64,000 nt of DNA from UBA6107 sp034430175 (GTDB lineage: Bacteria; Chloroflexota; Anaerolineae; Anaerolineales; Anaerolineaceae), in the NCBI GenBank assembly GCA_034430175.1, contig DAOUFI010000001.1:186001-250000 (forward strand). Direction: 5' to 3'. Positions 44,842-52,548 of this stretch are shown here, in pieces. A model generated the notes under the pieces. That model made no database searches and had not been told where the DNA came from. It worked only from the letters and a program-made list of their open reading frames with translations. Numbering within the stretch: the first letter of the stretch is position 1; each line of letters opens with the position of its first letter. Made by a program: the position numbers and the translations under genes.

Positions 44842-45530
44842 TTTTCTCTATCCTTTTTTTTCTGAGTCTCTAAGGCCGAAGAATTCCAGCCATTAATTTC
44901 TGCGCATTCCATTGCCCAGCCGTCGTTTTTTGTTTCGATTACTACTGCCGTATCTTCTTCTGCTGGTTTATTGTATTGAGTTTTGGCAAAGACAATGGCA
45001 CGATGCAATTGTATATCATAATTTTCCTTTTTCAGCATATTTACGATCTGCCGATTTTTCAGAGAGGAAAGGATGAAGGTGATCTCGAAGATCAAAGCCG
45101 CCAACGCGATGGGATATAACCACAGGTAGGTTATGTTGGCCAGAATTGCTGGTAATGGGATCACCTTCATGAGCAGGATAAATCCCACGCAGGCAATGAG
45201 CGATCCAATGAGGATGCCTGTAGAACGCAGACGGGCAGCAACAGCCAGCGGACCGGAATCCCCGGTCATCGTTTCGGGAGCTTCGACGAAGTTGTTTTGA
45301 TAGCACTTTTCGCAAAGCGGCAAGCGTAATTTAAAGGTGATTGAGCAGTGAAAATCCTTTCTAATTATTTGCGTGCGGATGAACCCACCCTGATATTTTA
45401 AAGGGTGGGTTTCAAAATACGGTGCCGGGACCGCGTTGCAACGGCTGCAGCGGTTTGGAGTGATCAGGTCGAGTGAAGCGGAGGGGAGATTCCGTATCGC
45501 TTTAAGTGGGATTTCGATTTTTGAGGTCAT
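44838..45530 (-). CDS. Cysteine-motif membrane protein of unknown function
   Basis: 230 residues. Two CxxC pairs (CSRC near residue 28; CEKCYQNN near 75) may bind zinc; two to three helices follow (STGILIGSLIACVGFILLM; LWLYPIALAALIFEITFIL). The C-terminal soluble part has no recognised motif. I chose the ATG at 45530; the longer frame adds 22 residues. Coupled to the SH3-like gene. Confidence 0.65.
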   Translation of the reverse strand: MTSKIEIPLKAIRNLPSASLDLITPNRCSRCNAVPAPYFETHPLKYQGGFIRTQIIRKDFHCSITFKLRLPLCEKCYQNNFVEAPETMTGDSGPLAVAARLRSTGILIGSLIACVGFILLMKVIPLPAILANITYLWLYPIALAALIFEITFILSSLKNRQIVNMLKKENYDIQLHRAIVFAKTQYNKPAEEDTAVVIETKNDGWAMECAEINGWNSSALETQKKKDREK

Positions 45531-45614
45531 AACGACTGCCTTTCGGCAATTGTAACCGAAAACCCGGCAGTGAATGCTGGGTTTCAGTATCTTCAAGAAA
45601 TCGGTGATTCGAGT

Positions 45615-46009
45615 TTATTCAACGATCTCGACACAAAGTGAACCGTTTCCGGCAGCACAAAACAGGCTTCGGTCGGCGGGTTCAATGAGGAAAATCCCGG
45701 TCTGATCGGTAGAAACCGTCAACTGCCCGCGCCGTGATTGAGCGAGAGCGTCTGTACTTCGCCATTGATTGATACTCCGACAGTTTCGCAATCGGGAACA
45801 TTGACGTCGATCACGACTGAGGGGTCGCTGATTCTGGCTTTGACGGTCTGACACGTATTGCCGCGGCAGCTCAACATAAATTTTTGAGCGTATTCCGCCA
45901 TGGTCAGTGGCGAGATGGAGACTGTTTCACCAGGCTGCAGTGGTAGATCAACAACTCGCTCCATGAATGATTTGATGGTGCCATCTGAGTTTAGAAGAAC
46001 GCACGTCAC
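45615..46009 (-). pseudogene. Phage-cluster gene with a frameshift, unknown function
   Basis: The last gene of the phage-like cluster. From a GTG at 46009 the frame reads VTCVLLNSDGTIKSF ... SINGEVQTLSLNHGAG and then stops at 45719-45721. The -1 frame continues without break as QLTVSTDQTGIFLIEPADRS ... CVEIVE to 45615, and its composition fits one protein of about 130 residues. No canonical slippery heptamer is present at the junction, so this is a real frameshift or a sequencing error rather than programmed shifting. No family recognised. Confidence 0.55.
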
Positions 46010-46016
46010 GGCAACC

Positions 46017-46775
46017 TCACTTCCAGGCCAGGAATCGGTAATACCCCGACCCCGATGTGACACGGGTGGACCTGACCGTTCCGGAGGAAGCACTGTCACC
46101 GGTAGTGGCATAGACATACGTCGAATCAAAACCGAGCACCGGAAAACCGTTGCTGTTATTTCCGACTGATATAACCGGAATGTTCTCAGACGCGCCGGTG
46201 GAGGAAGCCGACCAAAGCAGAATGACCTGCCGAGGGGTTTGACCCAGCCCATGAGCTTTGGTGTAGGTGTTGTTGTAGCTGACTCCAAACCATCCCGAGT
46301 CGTAGTCGGCCTTTGCGAGTTTCGCGGTCGGAGTGAAATAGCAGGTGACCATGGTAATCGCCGAGCCATCCCAATAGGCTTCTCCAATGAGACGTTGATC
46401 TGTAGCTTCCGCTGAACTGGTGTTCACCGCCAGGGTGAAGGTGGTCGATTCTGCGGAACGGACGGCAAACACATACCAGGTAGCCGCGCCACCGCTGAAC
46501 TGGTTGGACGCCAGGTCCACATTGGCCGAGGCCTGGAGAAGGTAGCCGTTGATCATCAGGGTGGGCGGCTGGTTGATGGAATAGGGCACGCGCAGACGCG
46601 TGGAGTTGAGCACTTCCAGGCTGACGAATTCGGCGTGGCGGTTGAGGAATCCGGCTAGCGATTTGGAATCAGCGCTTTCGTTGCCGAGGTAGAGCGCGTC
46701 GGCACGCAGGTTGTTATAATGCGCGGCGGCGGTGGGCTGACCGGCAGTGACTGGGGAAGAGAGGGGATAAGTCAT
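46017..46775 (-). CDS. Probable phage surface/fibre-like protein
   Basis: 252 residues, no cysteine-rich or membrane part, rich in Ser/Thr/Ala/Gly/Asn. HYNNLRADALYLG near the N-terminus and KAHGLGQTPRQVILLWS near residue 180 are of the kind found in phage tail-fibre or decoration proteins. Assigned by composition and position at the late end of the phage-like cluster; no family certain. Confidence 0.5.
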   Translation of the reverse strand: MTYPLSSPVTAGQPTAAAHYNNLRADALYLGNESADSKSLAGFLNRHAEFVSLEVLNSTRLRVPYSINQPPTLMINGYLLQASANVDLASNQFSGGAATWYVFAVRSAESTTFTLAVNTSSAEATDQRLIGEAYWDGSAITMVTCYFTPTAKLAKADYDSGWFGVSYNNTYTKAHGLGQTPRQVILLWSASSTGASENIPVISVGNNSNGFPVLGFDSTYVYATTGDSASSGTVRSTRVTSGSGYYRFLAWK

Positions 46776-46854
46776 AAAAAAACCTCGATAGTAGAGAATG
46801 GAGAGTGGAGAATAGTAACAGGCACTTAGTAACTGGGAGAACAGTGGTTACATC

Positions 46855-47343
46855 TCAGCGCCAGTACGAGGTGCCCCAGGTGAGAGTGCCGTCCCAGAGG
46901 CAGCGTTCGAGGGTGGCGGAATCGACAGGAGGCCAGTAGACGCCAATGTTGTTGACCTGGCACTTGATGACCGAACTTTTCGGTAGATGACGCTCGTCAG
47001 CGGTCCAGCCTATGGCGCCCAGGTTAAGGAACGAACCGATCGGTGTATCGAGGATGAGCCCGTCTGTTTTACCCAGGTATTGCAGGAGGGCGGCGTAATC
47101 CGCGGCTCGGCTGAATTCGTGAGCGGATCCATCCGGATTGATCGAGTGGTCTGAGAGCAGTACGTCGAAGTAGAGCCACAGGCGGGTGGTGCCGGCGCTG
47201 TCGACTTCGTGGGTGATCTGCACGCCACCGGGGCGTGTGCCTTTCTCGTCCGCCTCGACGAGGAAACCGTAAGGCAGACCGCCGTTCACGTCCGCGTGGG
47301 TAAGGGTGATGTGGCAGTCCTGGCCAATGATCGGCGCGCTCAT
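46855..47343 (-). CDS. Phage-like structural protein of unknown role
   Basis: 162 residues, beta-rich by pattern (CHITLTHADVNGG; GGVQITHEVDSAG; LWLYFDVLLSDH). Sits between the connector-like gene (1-nt gap) and the fibre-like gene. Could be a minor tail or head-completion protein. No family recognised. Confidence 0.55.
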   Translation of the reverse strand: MSAPIIGQDCHITLTHADVNGGLPYGFLVEADEKGTRPGGVQITHEVDSAGTTRLWLYFDVLLSDHSINPDGSAHEFSRAADYAALLQYLGKTDGLILDTPIGSFLNLGAIGWTADERHLPKSSVIKCQVNNIGVYWPPVDSATLERCLWDGTLTWGTSYWR

Positions 47344-47997
47344 CTAACGCCTCCTGGTTTGGTCGTCGTCAGCGTCAAGGGAGAAGCCGGGCGGAAAACC
47401 AAATTCCTGCAGGGTCTTAAATTGGCTCAGGCTCTGTTCGAAGCGTTCCATTAAGGTTTGGTTCAGGTCTAGCAGATGGCTCACTTCCACCGTGCGCGCG
47501 CCGTAGGCTTCGCTCAGATTGGCAGCGCGTTGCTGGCAGGCCTGGGCGGCGGCTCCATCTACCAGCGCGTTGACGCATACGGACGGCAGAGTGGTTTCTG
47601 TTGCCTCGTCGAGTCCAGCCAGCGTGTGTGGTACTGCGCAGGTGACGCGCAGCACATCGCCGCTTCGTGGGAACGACGTACCCGTGAAACGCAGGATGGG
47701 CGAGCCATCCTCAAAGCGGTAGGAAAACCCGTTTTCCGGTTCAAGTTCGGGTGAATTTTTTGCGGGGTTGACGCACAGGCTGACCAGGTAAAGGCAGTTT
47801 TCCAACCCGGTCAGCGGTTGGGAGCGCCCGCTCGCAGCGACGGTGAAATCGCGGGTGACGATGTTAGGCAGGCGCCGATTGATGAGATCAAGGCCCTGGC
47901 GCACGGCTTCATCCAGGGTGCCGTCGTCATATCGCTTCCCGGAAGTGTCCTGGAGCGTTTGCAGGAGTCGTGGCTTAAGGGTGTTCAGTGTGATCAT
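47344..47997 (-). CDS. Phage head-tail connector-like protein (putative)
   Basis: 217 residues. The helical start (LKPRLLQTLQDTSGKRYDDGTLDEAVRQGLDLINRRLP, in parts) resembles the N-terminal helices of head-completion/connector proteins that bind the portal, followed by a beta-rich middle and a C-terminal coiled coil. The position just after the capsid and small genes fits. Assignment is by shape and context only. Confidence 0.5.
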   Translation of the reverse strand: MITLNTLKPRLLQTLQDTSGKRYDDGTLDEAVRQGLDLINRRLPNIVTRDFTVAASGRSQPLTGLENCLYLVSLCVNPAKNSPELEPENGFSYRFEDGSPILRFTGTSFPRSGDVLRVTCAVPHTLAGLDEATETTLPSVCVNALVDGAAAQACQQRAANLSEAYGARTVEVSHLLDLNQTLMERFEQSLSQFKTLQEFGFPPGFSLDADDDQTRRR

Positions 47998-48313
47998 GGT
48001 TCACCTTCAGGTTATCCGCGATGGAGACACACAGAGGCATGCCTTTGCTGGCGGTTGGTGTTGCGTTAGGCGTTTTGACGAGTTTCACCGGCGGCAGGTT
48101 GCTCTTGACGGATCTGCACTTTTCAGCCAGTTTCTCGCGAGTGGCAGCGACTTCCTCCGCGCTGAACCAAAGTTTGCGCCCATCCGCGGCGATAACGACC
48201 ATGCCGCCATCAGGCAGCAGGCGCATGGATAAAGGCGTCCCCTGGCTGCGGGGAGTGAATGGCGCAGCCAGGGTTTGCGCGAGGAGGAGATCAGGACGCG
48301 CTTTTTGAGGCAT
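47975..48313 (-). CDS. Small phage-cluster protein of unknown function
   Basis: 112 residues. A strand pair SMRLLPDGGMVVIAADGRKLWFS is followed by a helix (EEVAATREKLAEKCRSV) and a Pro/Thr/Asn tail. I chose the ATG at 48313, which lies inside the end of the holin-like gene (overlap 23 nt). Its end overlaps the next gene by 23 nt. Tight overlaps mark it as a genuine member of the cluster. Confidence 0.55.
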   Translation of the reverse strand: MPQKARPDLLLAQTLAAPFTPRSQGTPLSMRLLPDGGMVVIAADGRKLWFSAEEVAATREKLAEKCRSVKSNLPPVKLVKTPNATPTASKGMPLCVSIADNLKVNHDHTEHP

Positions 48314-48497
48314 TTCCGTTGTCCTCAATGGCGACGCCGGTGGAGTAAACAGCCAGGGCGGCGACGGCTGCTTGCAGCGCCTGCCACATGTCCACCTGAC
48401 CGGAGACGTAGGCGGCAGCGGTAGCCAGCAGGGCGGCGATCAGCACCCAGAACTTGCGCGAACGGACTATCTTTTTGAGTTGTTCGAGAAAAGACAT
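48291..48497 (-). CDS. Holin-like small membrane protein
   Basis: 68 residues: a basic amphipathic start (MSFLEQLKKIVRSRKF), helix 1 (WVLIAALLATAAAYVSG), a short turn and helix 2 (ALQAAVAALAVYSTGVAI), then a polar tail. Size and layout suit a two-span phage holin, which would release the GH25 lysozyme encoded nearby. The ATG at 48497 has an AGGAGG-type site. No family is certain. Confidence 0.6.
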   Translation of the reverse strand: MSFLEQLKKIVRSRKFWVLIAALLATAAAYVSGQVDMWQALQAAVAALAVYSTGVAIEDNGNASKSAS

Positions 48498-48518
48498 ATT
48501 TACCTCCTGGTTTTGTTG

Positions 48519-48538
48519 GGGCACGGCATGCCGTGCCC
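48519..48538. repeat. REP-type palindrome (copy in phage cluster)
   Basis: 20-nt perfect palindrome, GGGCACGGCATGCCGTGCCC, between the capsid gene stop and the holin-like start. Same core (GGGGCACGGC) as the copies at 52518-52545 and 55040-55067. Confidence 0.75.
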
Positions 48539-48556
48539 TTACTATGGATTGCGGCA

Positions 48557-50425
48557 TTACGCCACGTTAGCCTTGAACAACGGGCGATGATCGGCGACGA
48601 AAACACTGACCCAGTGACGCACCTTCATGCGAATCTCGTCGTTGGTGAAGAGCGCGCCGTTGGTCTCGCCGTCGGCGATGATGATCTCGGGCAGCAAACC
48701 GAAACGTTCGCCGAGGATGATGCCTGGCGCCAGGCGCGGATCGGCCACGGCTGCCCAGTCGTTGGCATCGCTGAATTCGGGCACAGTGATGACGTCACCC
48801 ATCTGCCCCTGCTGCATGTTCTCAGAGAAGATGTTGGCTTCGTGGGCGAACGAGGGGTAGAGGATCTGCATACCAGTGAGACGTAGACTACGCGGCACCA
48901 GCAGATACTTCGCATCCAGGGCGAGCTTGGGAGCCGTGCCACCGCTGGGAATGACCATAGGCTGTTCATAGATGGCCTTGCTGGCAGCTTCCCAGGCAGC
49001 TGAACTCAGCGCGGTCGTGCCCAGGTTGGCGTGGTGCGCGGCGTTGAAGACGTTGTAGCTGTCGGCCATGGTCGGGCCAACCCCGCTGTTGGCGGTGAAG
49101 ATGCCTCCGACCAGCGCGGAGATACGGCGCAGCGCTGCTGAAGCGAGTTTGTTGGGGTACTGGCGTAATTTATGGGTCTCGTCGCGCTCGAACATTTCGA
49201 GGGTGAGCCCCACGTAACCACCGTACTTGCCCCAGGTGCCGGTCTCGCTGCTGTCGCTGACTTCCAGCTCGGTGTAGTCAGCACCTTCGGAGATGAAGGG
49301 CAGCACGGTCACCTCGCCGACGAGCACACCGGTGATATCCTGCAAGCTGTTGAAGTGTTCCACCTGCACCACCGGTTCCCACCAGCGGTAGCCGGAGCGC
49401 CCCAATTCTTCCCAACGGGCCACGACGAGCTTGTTCATGGCGTTCTTGAGCACGCCGGGAAGGTCGGTGGTGGCAGCGAACTGGGCACGGCTGCGATCGT
49501 AGCCACCGTGGAAGTCGAAGTCGCCGGTCACGCGGGTGTAGAACTCGCGGATGCCGCTCAGGCGGGCAGGCTGGACGGATTCCAGACCGGTGGGGCGTTT
49601 GGCGCCGAGCAGGTCGTGCAGGGCGGCGCTGATCTGGTCTTCCGAGCTGGTCATCTCGCTGATACGCCCCGCTCCCTGGATGAGTGCGCCGGCGTTCAGG
49701 TCGCTCACGAGCTGGCGAGCGTCGTTGATGGCGCGGGTAAGCTCATCAGCGTTGAAGTCGCGGCCACTGAACTGACCGCGGATACGCTCACTGACCGCGG
49801 CGGGCAGGTTGGCAGCCTGCAGCATGGTCTCGAGCAGGCAGGTACATATTTGCTCTTGCCGCGAGACGCTTTCCTGGGGGGTGGTTGGGGTGGCGTTCTG
49901 GCTTAAACTGGTCTTTGCTTCTTCCATTTCTTCGATCTCCTTTTCTGATTGGGTTGGGATGAACTTACCGCCGCGCGCCGGGTGAACCACCAGGTCCACC
50001 GAGAAGACGCGCAAAATGCGGTCCACGTGGCTGCCACTGGCGTTGAAGAGCAGGTCAGCTGAAAAGCCAACGTCGGGCAGCGGTTCGCGGCTGGAACACA
50101 TTTCAGCCGAAAGCTCTGTGAGCAGGTCCGCCGCCGGACCGGACGGGGTGAGGGTGAGGCTGATGCCTTGCTGCTCCGCCTGCCAGACCGGATCGGTGCA
50201 GATGCCAGCCAGGTCGCGCACGGATCGCTCGCTCCACGAATGGTCGATGAAGCATTCGGCTCCCTGCCACAGGGGCAGTGAATCGCGCAGCACGGCTTCT
50301 TCAAAATCCCAGCCGTTGCCGTTTCCGGCACTGATGGCCAGGATGCGCAGTGGCGTCTCGCCGTTCCATTTGGATTGGCCCGCGAGATGGACGCGGTGCG
50401 TGGTTGCTCCTTTCTTTTCTTTCAC
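48557..50425 (-). CDS. Prohead protease / Mu gpT-like major capsid fusion protein
   Basis: 622 residues. The N-terminal 190 residues look like a phage prohead protease: candidate catalytic His62 (FIDHSW) and Ser122 (VGFSADLL), followed by a linker rich in Glu/Gln/Thr. The C-terminal half (about 290-622) resembles the Mu-like major head subunit gpT family: LVGGIFTANSGVGPTMADS, YNVFNAAHHANLGT and a C-terminal RMKVRHWVSVFVAD. One polyprotein could thus supply scaffold/protease and capsid. I chose the GTG at 50425, which overlaps the portal stop (ATGTGA) and has a CAGGAGA site. Confidence 0.78.
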   Translation of the reverse strand: MKEKKGATTHRVHLAGQSKWNGETPLRILAISAGNGNGWDFEEAVLRDSLPLWQGAECFIDHSWSERSVRDLAGICTDPVWQAEQQGISLTLTPSGPAADLLTELSAEMCSSREPLPDVGFSADLLFNASGSHVDRILRVFSVDLVVHPARGGKFIPTQSEKEIEEMEEAKTSLSQNATPTTPQESVSRQEQICTCLLETMLQAANLPAAVSERIRGQFSGRDFNADELTRAINDARQLVSDLNAGALIQGAGRISEMTSSEDQISAALHDLLGAKRPTGLESVQPARLSGIREFYTRVTGDFDFHGGYDRSRAQFAATTDLPGVLKNAMNKLVVARWEELGRSGYRWWEPVVQVEHFNSLQDITGVLVGEVTVLPFISEGADYTELEVSDSSETGTWGKYGGYVGLTLEMFERDETHKLRQYPNKLASAALRRISALVGGIFTANSGVGPTMADSYNVFNAAHHANLGTTALSSAAWEAASKAIYEQPMVIPSGGTAPKLALDAKYLLVPRSLRLTGMQILYPSFAHEANIFSENMQQGQMGDVITVPEFSDANDWAAVADPRLAPGIILGERFGLLPEIIIADGETNGALFTNDEIRMKVRHWVSVFVADHRPLFKANVA

Positions 50426-51804
50426 ATTGTTTCTCCTGTGGAAACTGATTTTTCCTCGCCGGTGAACGGGTCCACTTTGACTGGTTGGGCTTCCTGTTTG
50501 ATCCCGGCGGACGATGACGCGGTGGGTTTGGCCGCTTGACCGCGCGCCAGCATCTCTTCCACGTCGACGGTCTCGCCGCAAAATCGGTAGGCCAGGCGTA
50601 GCATTTCGGCGTCGTCGATCAACCCGCGGTCGCGGAGTTCGCGCAGGGCAGGCAGGACATTGTTCGATGCCATAGCCAGCGATACGTTATCGCGGGCGGA
50701 GATGTCGGCGCCGTGTAGAGCGATCTCGGCGCGGCGGGAGACCCGTCCGTCCACGCGGGCGCGCCGGGCCACCACTGCTTTGAGCAGGTCGGAGAGCATC
50801 CACAGGAAGAATCGTTGCCGCTGTTCGTAGTGGCGGTAGGTGGGTCCTCCGGCAGCCTCGGCGGTGGTGCGGGTGGAGCCTTCGGGTTCGGCGAGAAAGT
50901 GCAGCGGGATGCCCGCTCCGGCGCAGATCATCTTCTTGAGCGCCAGCCCATCGGTCCCGGCTTCGTCAGAAGCCAGCTCGGGGTTGAGCATCTCCCAGTT
51001 TTCGCCTTCATCGGTGACGAGGATGGAGCCGGGCGAGGGTGGCGCGGCATTGAGCGCCGATTGGCGCGCGCGGCGTTCGGCTTCGCTGCTGAAGCGCGCC
51101 TTGACCACGTAGAGGAAGGCGGTGCGGAAGCGGTTGAGGCGGGCGCGGTCTTCGAGCCAGCTCGCGTAACGACTCAACCAGCGCAGCAGCGGTGCCAGGT
51201 CCGATTCACCCCACTGACCGCCGACGGGGCGGTTGATGGCGTAGTGCAGCATGACCGTGGTTTCGTCGCCGCCGGAGCGCGCGTCCCAGGCGGGCCAGGT
51301 GACTGTATCCAGCAGGTCCTCGCTCTTCTGCAACTCGTAGGCAATCTCCTGATCCAGGTCGTTGGCGCGGCTGTGGATGGTCTTTACCTGAAGGGTGGGC
51401 ACCGCGCGCACATAGGTCATGCCGGCAGGGTCGGTGGTGAGTAGCAAGAAGAGGTTGCCCGTGCGGGTCAATTCGTCGCACCATTCGTAGAGGCGCACAG
51501 GCAGCCGGTTGAGTGGATGCTCCCAGAAAGCTTTGAGGAAAGCCGCCGTTGCCGTGTGATCGCACGAGAAGGCGATGCCGCCGCCGACGACGTACTGCGA
51601 GGTGAGACCAACGATGCGCCTTGCCAGCGGGTTGACGCGCCAGGCTTCGAGGGACTGACGCAGCAGGGTGACGCGGTCGTAATCCAGCCGGTCCAATTCG
51701 TTGGCGGCGTCGCGACGCCCCACCGGGAAGGTGGACTCGGTCTCGGCGGCCAGGCGGGCGCGTTGGCGCGGACGGAAAAGGCGGGTGAGCAGAGTATCAG
51801 TCAT
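50422..51804 (-). CDS. Phage portal protein
   Basis: 460 residues. ARRIVGLTSQYVVGGGIAFSC near the N-terminus, RLYEWCDELTRTGNLFLLL, a central stem region and ALKKMICAGAGIPLHFLAEPEGSTR are typical of portal proteins of the phage-encoded DNA entry ring. Gene order terminase-lysozyme-portal-capsid is compatible. The stop overlaps the GTG of the capsid gene; the ATG at 51804 lies 2 nt after the lysozyme stop. Confidence 0.8.
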   Translation of the reverse strand: MTDTLLTRLFRPRQRARLAAETESTFPVGRRDAANELDRLDYDRVTLLRQSLEAWRVNPLARRIVGLTSQYVVGGGIAFSCDHTATAAFLKAFWEHPLNRLPVRLYEWCDELTRTGNLFLLLTTDPAGMTYVRAVPTLQVKTIHSRANDLDQEIAYELQKSEDLLDTVTWPAWDARSGGDETTVMLHYAINRPVGGQWGESDLAPLLRWLSRYASWLEDRARLNRFRTAFLYVVKARFSSEAERRARQSALNAAPPSPGSILVTDEGENWEMLNPELASDEAGTDGLALKKMICAGAGIPLHFLAEPEGSTRTTAEAAGGPTYRHYEQRQRFFLWMLSDLLKAVVARRARVDGRVSRRAEIALHGADISARDNVSLAMASNNVLPALRELRDRGLIDDAEMLRLAYRFCGETVDVEEMLARGQAAKPTASSSAGIKQEAQPVKVDPFTGEEKSVSTGETM

Positions 51805-52456
51805 GCGCCCCCCTCGCGGCCAGAGCTTCGAGATCCGCGGCGCTGCCGTTGAAGTAGTCGAGGTCCACGCGCGTTCGGATGCCGCTGATCTTGCCAGCGC
51901 TGGAATACTGCCAGAAGGTCCAGCCCGCCCAGGGGTAGACCTGGCTGGGCCAACCGGTGGTGTAGTGAGCCACCCACAGCGGATACGCCTCAGCCCAATC
52001 CACCTGCGAGATGGAGAGGCGGTACTGGCTGAGCACAGGCACGGGCAGGTAGGTGCTCCAGAAGCCGGGCGAGGTGTAGAACAGTCCGGCGCGCCCGTCG
52101 AGGCGCTGCATTTCTTTCATGAAGGCGGCAACGTCGCCGTTCATCTGCGACTTGGTGGCGCCGGCGGTCTCGAGGTCGATGCAGGGCGGCAGACAGGGGT
52201 TCTTGGCGATCACGTCCCGCAGCACGCTCCAGTAGTGGCGCGCCTGTTCCACTGGGTCGTAGCGCGGCAGGTAAAAGTGGTAGGTGCCTGGGATGATCCC
52301 GGCGGCCACGGCACCGTTGAAATTCTCTTCGAACAGCGGATCGACGTACTCGATCCCCTCACTGGCTTTGATGATGGCGAACCTGACCCCGCTGGCCTTC
52401 ACTTTCGACCAGTCGATCAGTTCCTGGTAATGGCTGACGTCTATTCCGGGTAGCAT
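51797..52456 (-). CDS. GH25 family lysozyme (phage endolysin-like)
   Basis: 219 residues, one catalytic domain without a signal peptide or binding repeats. Fold and site: PGIDVSHYQELIDWSKVK at the start, ASEGIEYVDPLF, PPCIDLETAG (the catalytic acidic pair D-x-E) and FWQYSSAGKISGI with a final RVDLDYFNG. These are the features of Chalaropsis-type lysozymes. A lysozyme between the terminase and portal genes is unusual, and two REP palindromes lie in its 92-nt upstream gap. Probably exported through the holin-like protein. Confidence 0.92.
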   Translation of the reverse strand: MLPGIDVSHYQELIDWSKVKASGVRFAIIKASEGIEYVDPLFEENFNGAVAAGIIPGTYHFYLPRYDPVEQARHYWSVLRDVIAKNPCLPPCIDLETAGATKSQMNGDVAAFMKEMQRLDGRAGLFYTSPGFWSTYLPVPVLSQYRLSISQVDWAEAYPLWVAHYTTGWPSQVYPWAGWTFWQYSSAGKISGIRTRVDLDYFNGSAADLEALAARGAHD

Positions 52457-52478
52457 GTGAGACTCCTTTCGTGTTGGG

Positions 52479-52506
52479 GTAGGGGCGTATGGCGATACGC
52501 CCCTAC
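52479..52506. repeat. REP-type palindrome
   Basis: 12-bp arms GTAGGGGCGTAT/ATACGCCCCTAC around GGCG. Located between terminase and lysozyme genes; related words occur around the RAYT gene. Confidence 0.8.
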
Positions 52507-52517
52507 GTGGTCGGTAT

Positions 52518-52545
52518 GTAGGGGCACGGCGCGCCGTGCCCCTAC
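52518..52545. repeat. REP-type palindrome
   Basis: 28-nt perfect palindrome with outer GTAGGGGC and a GGCGCGCC centre. Identical to the copy at 55040-55067 inside the RAYT gene. Lies just after the terminase stop. Confidence 0.85.
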
Positions 52546-52548
52546 AGG

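Noticed and set aside
45700..45760. Programmed ribosomal frameshift in the last phage-cluster gene
   Set aside because: No slippery heptamer is present at the frame junction.
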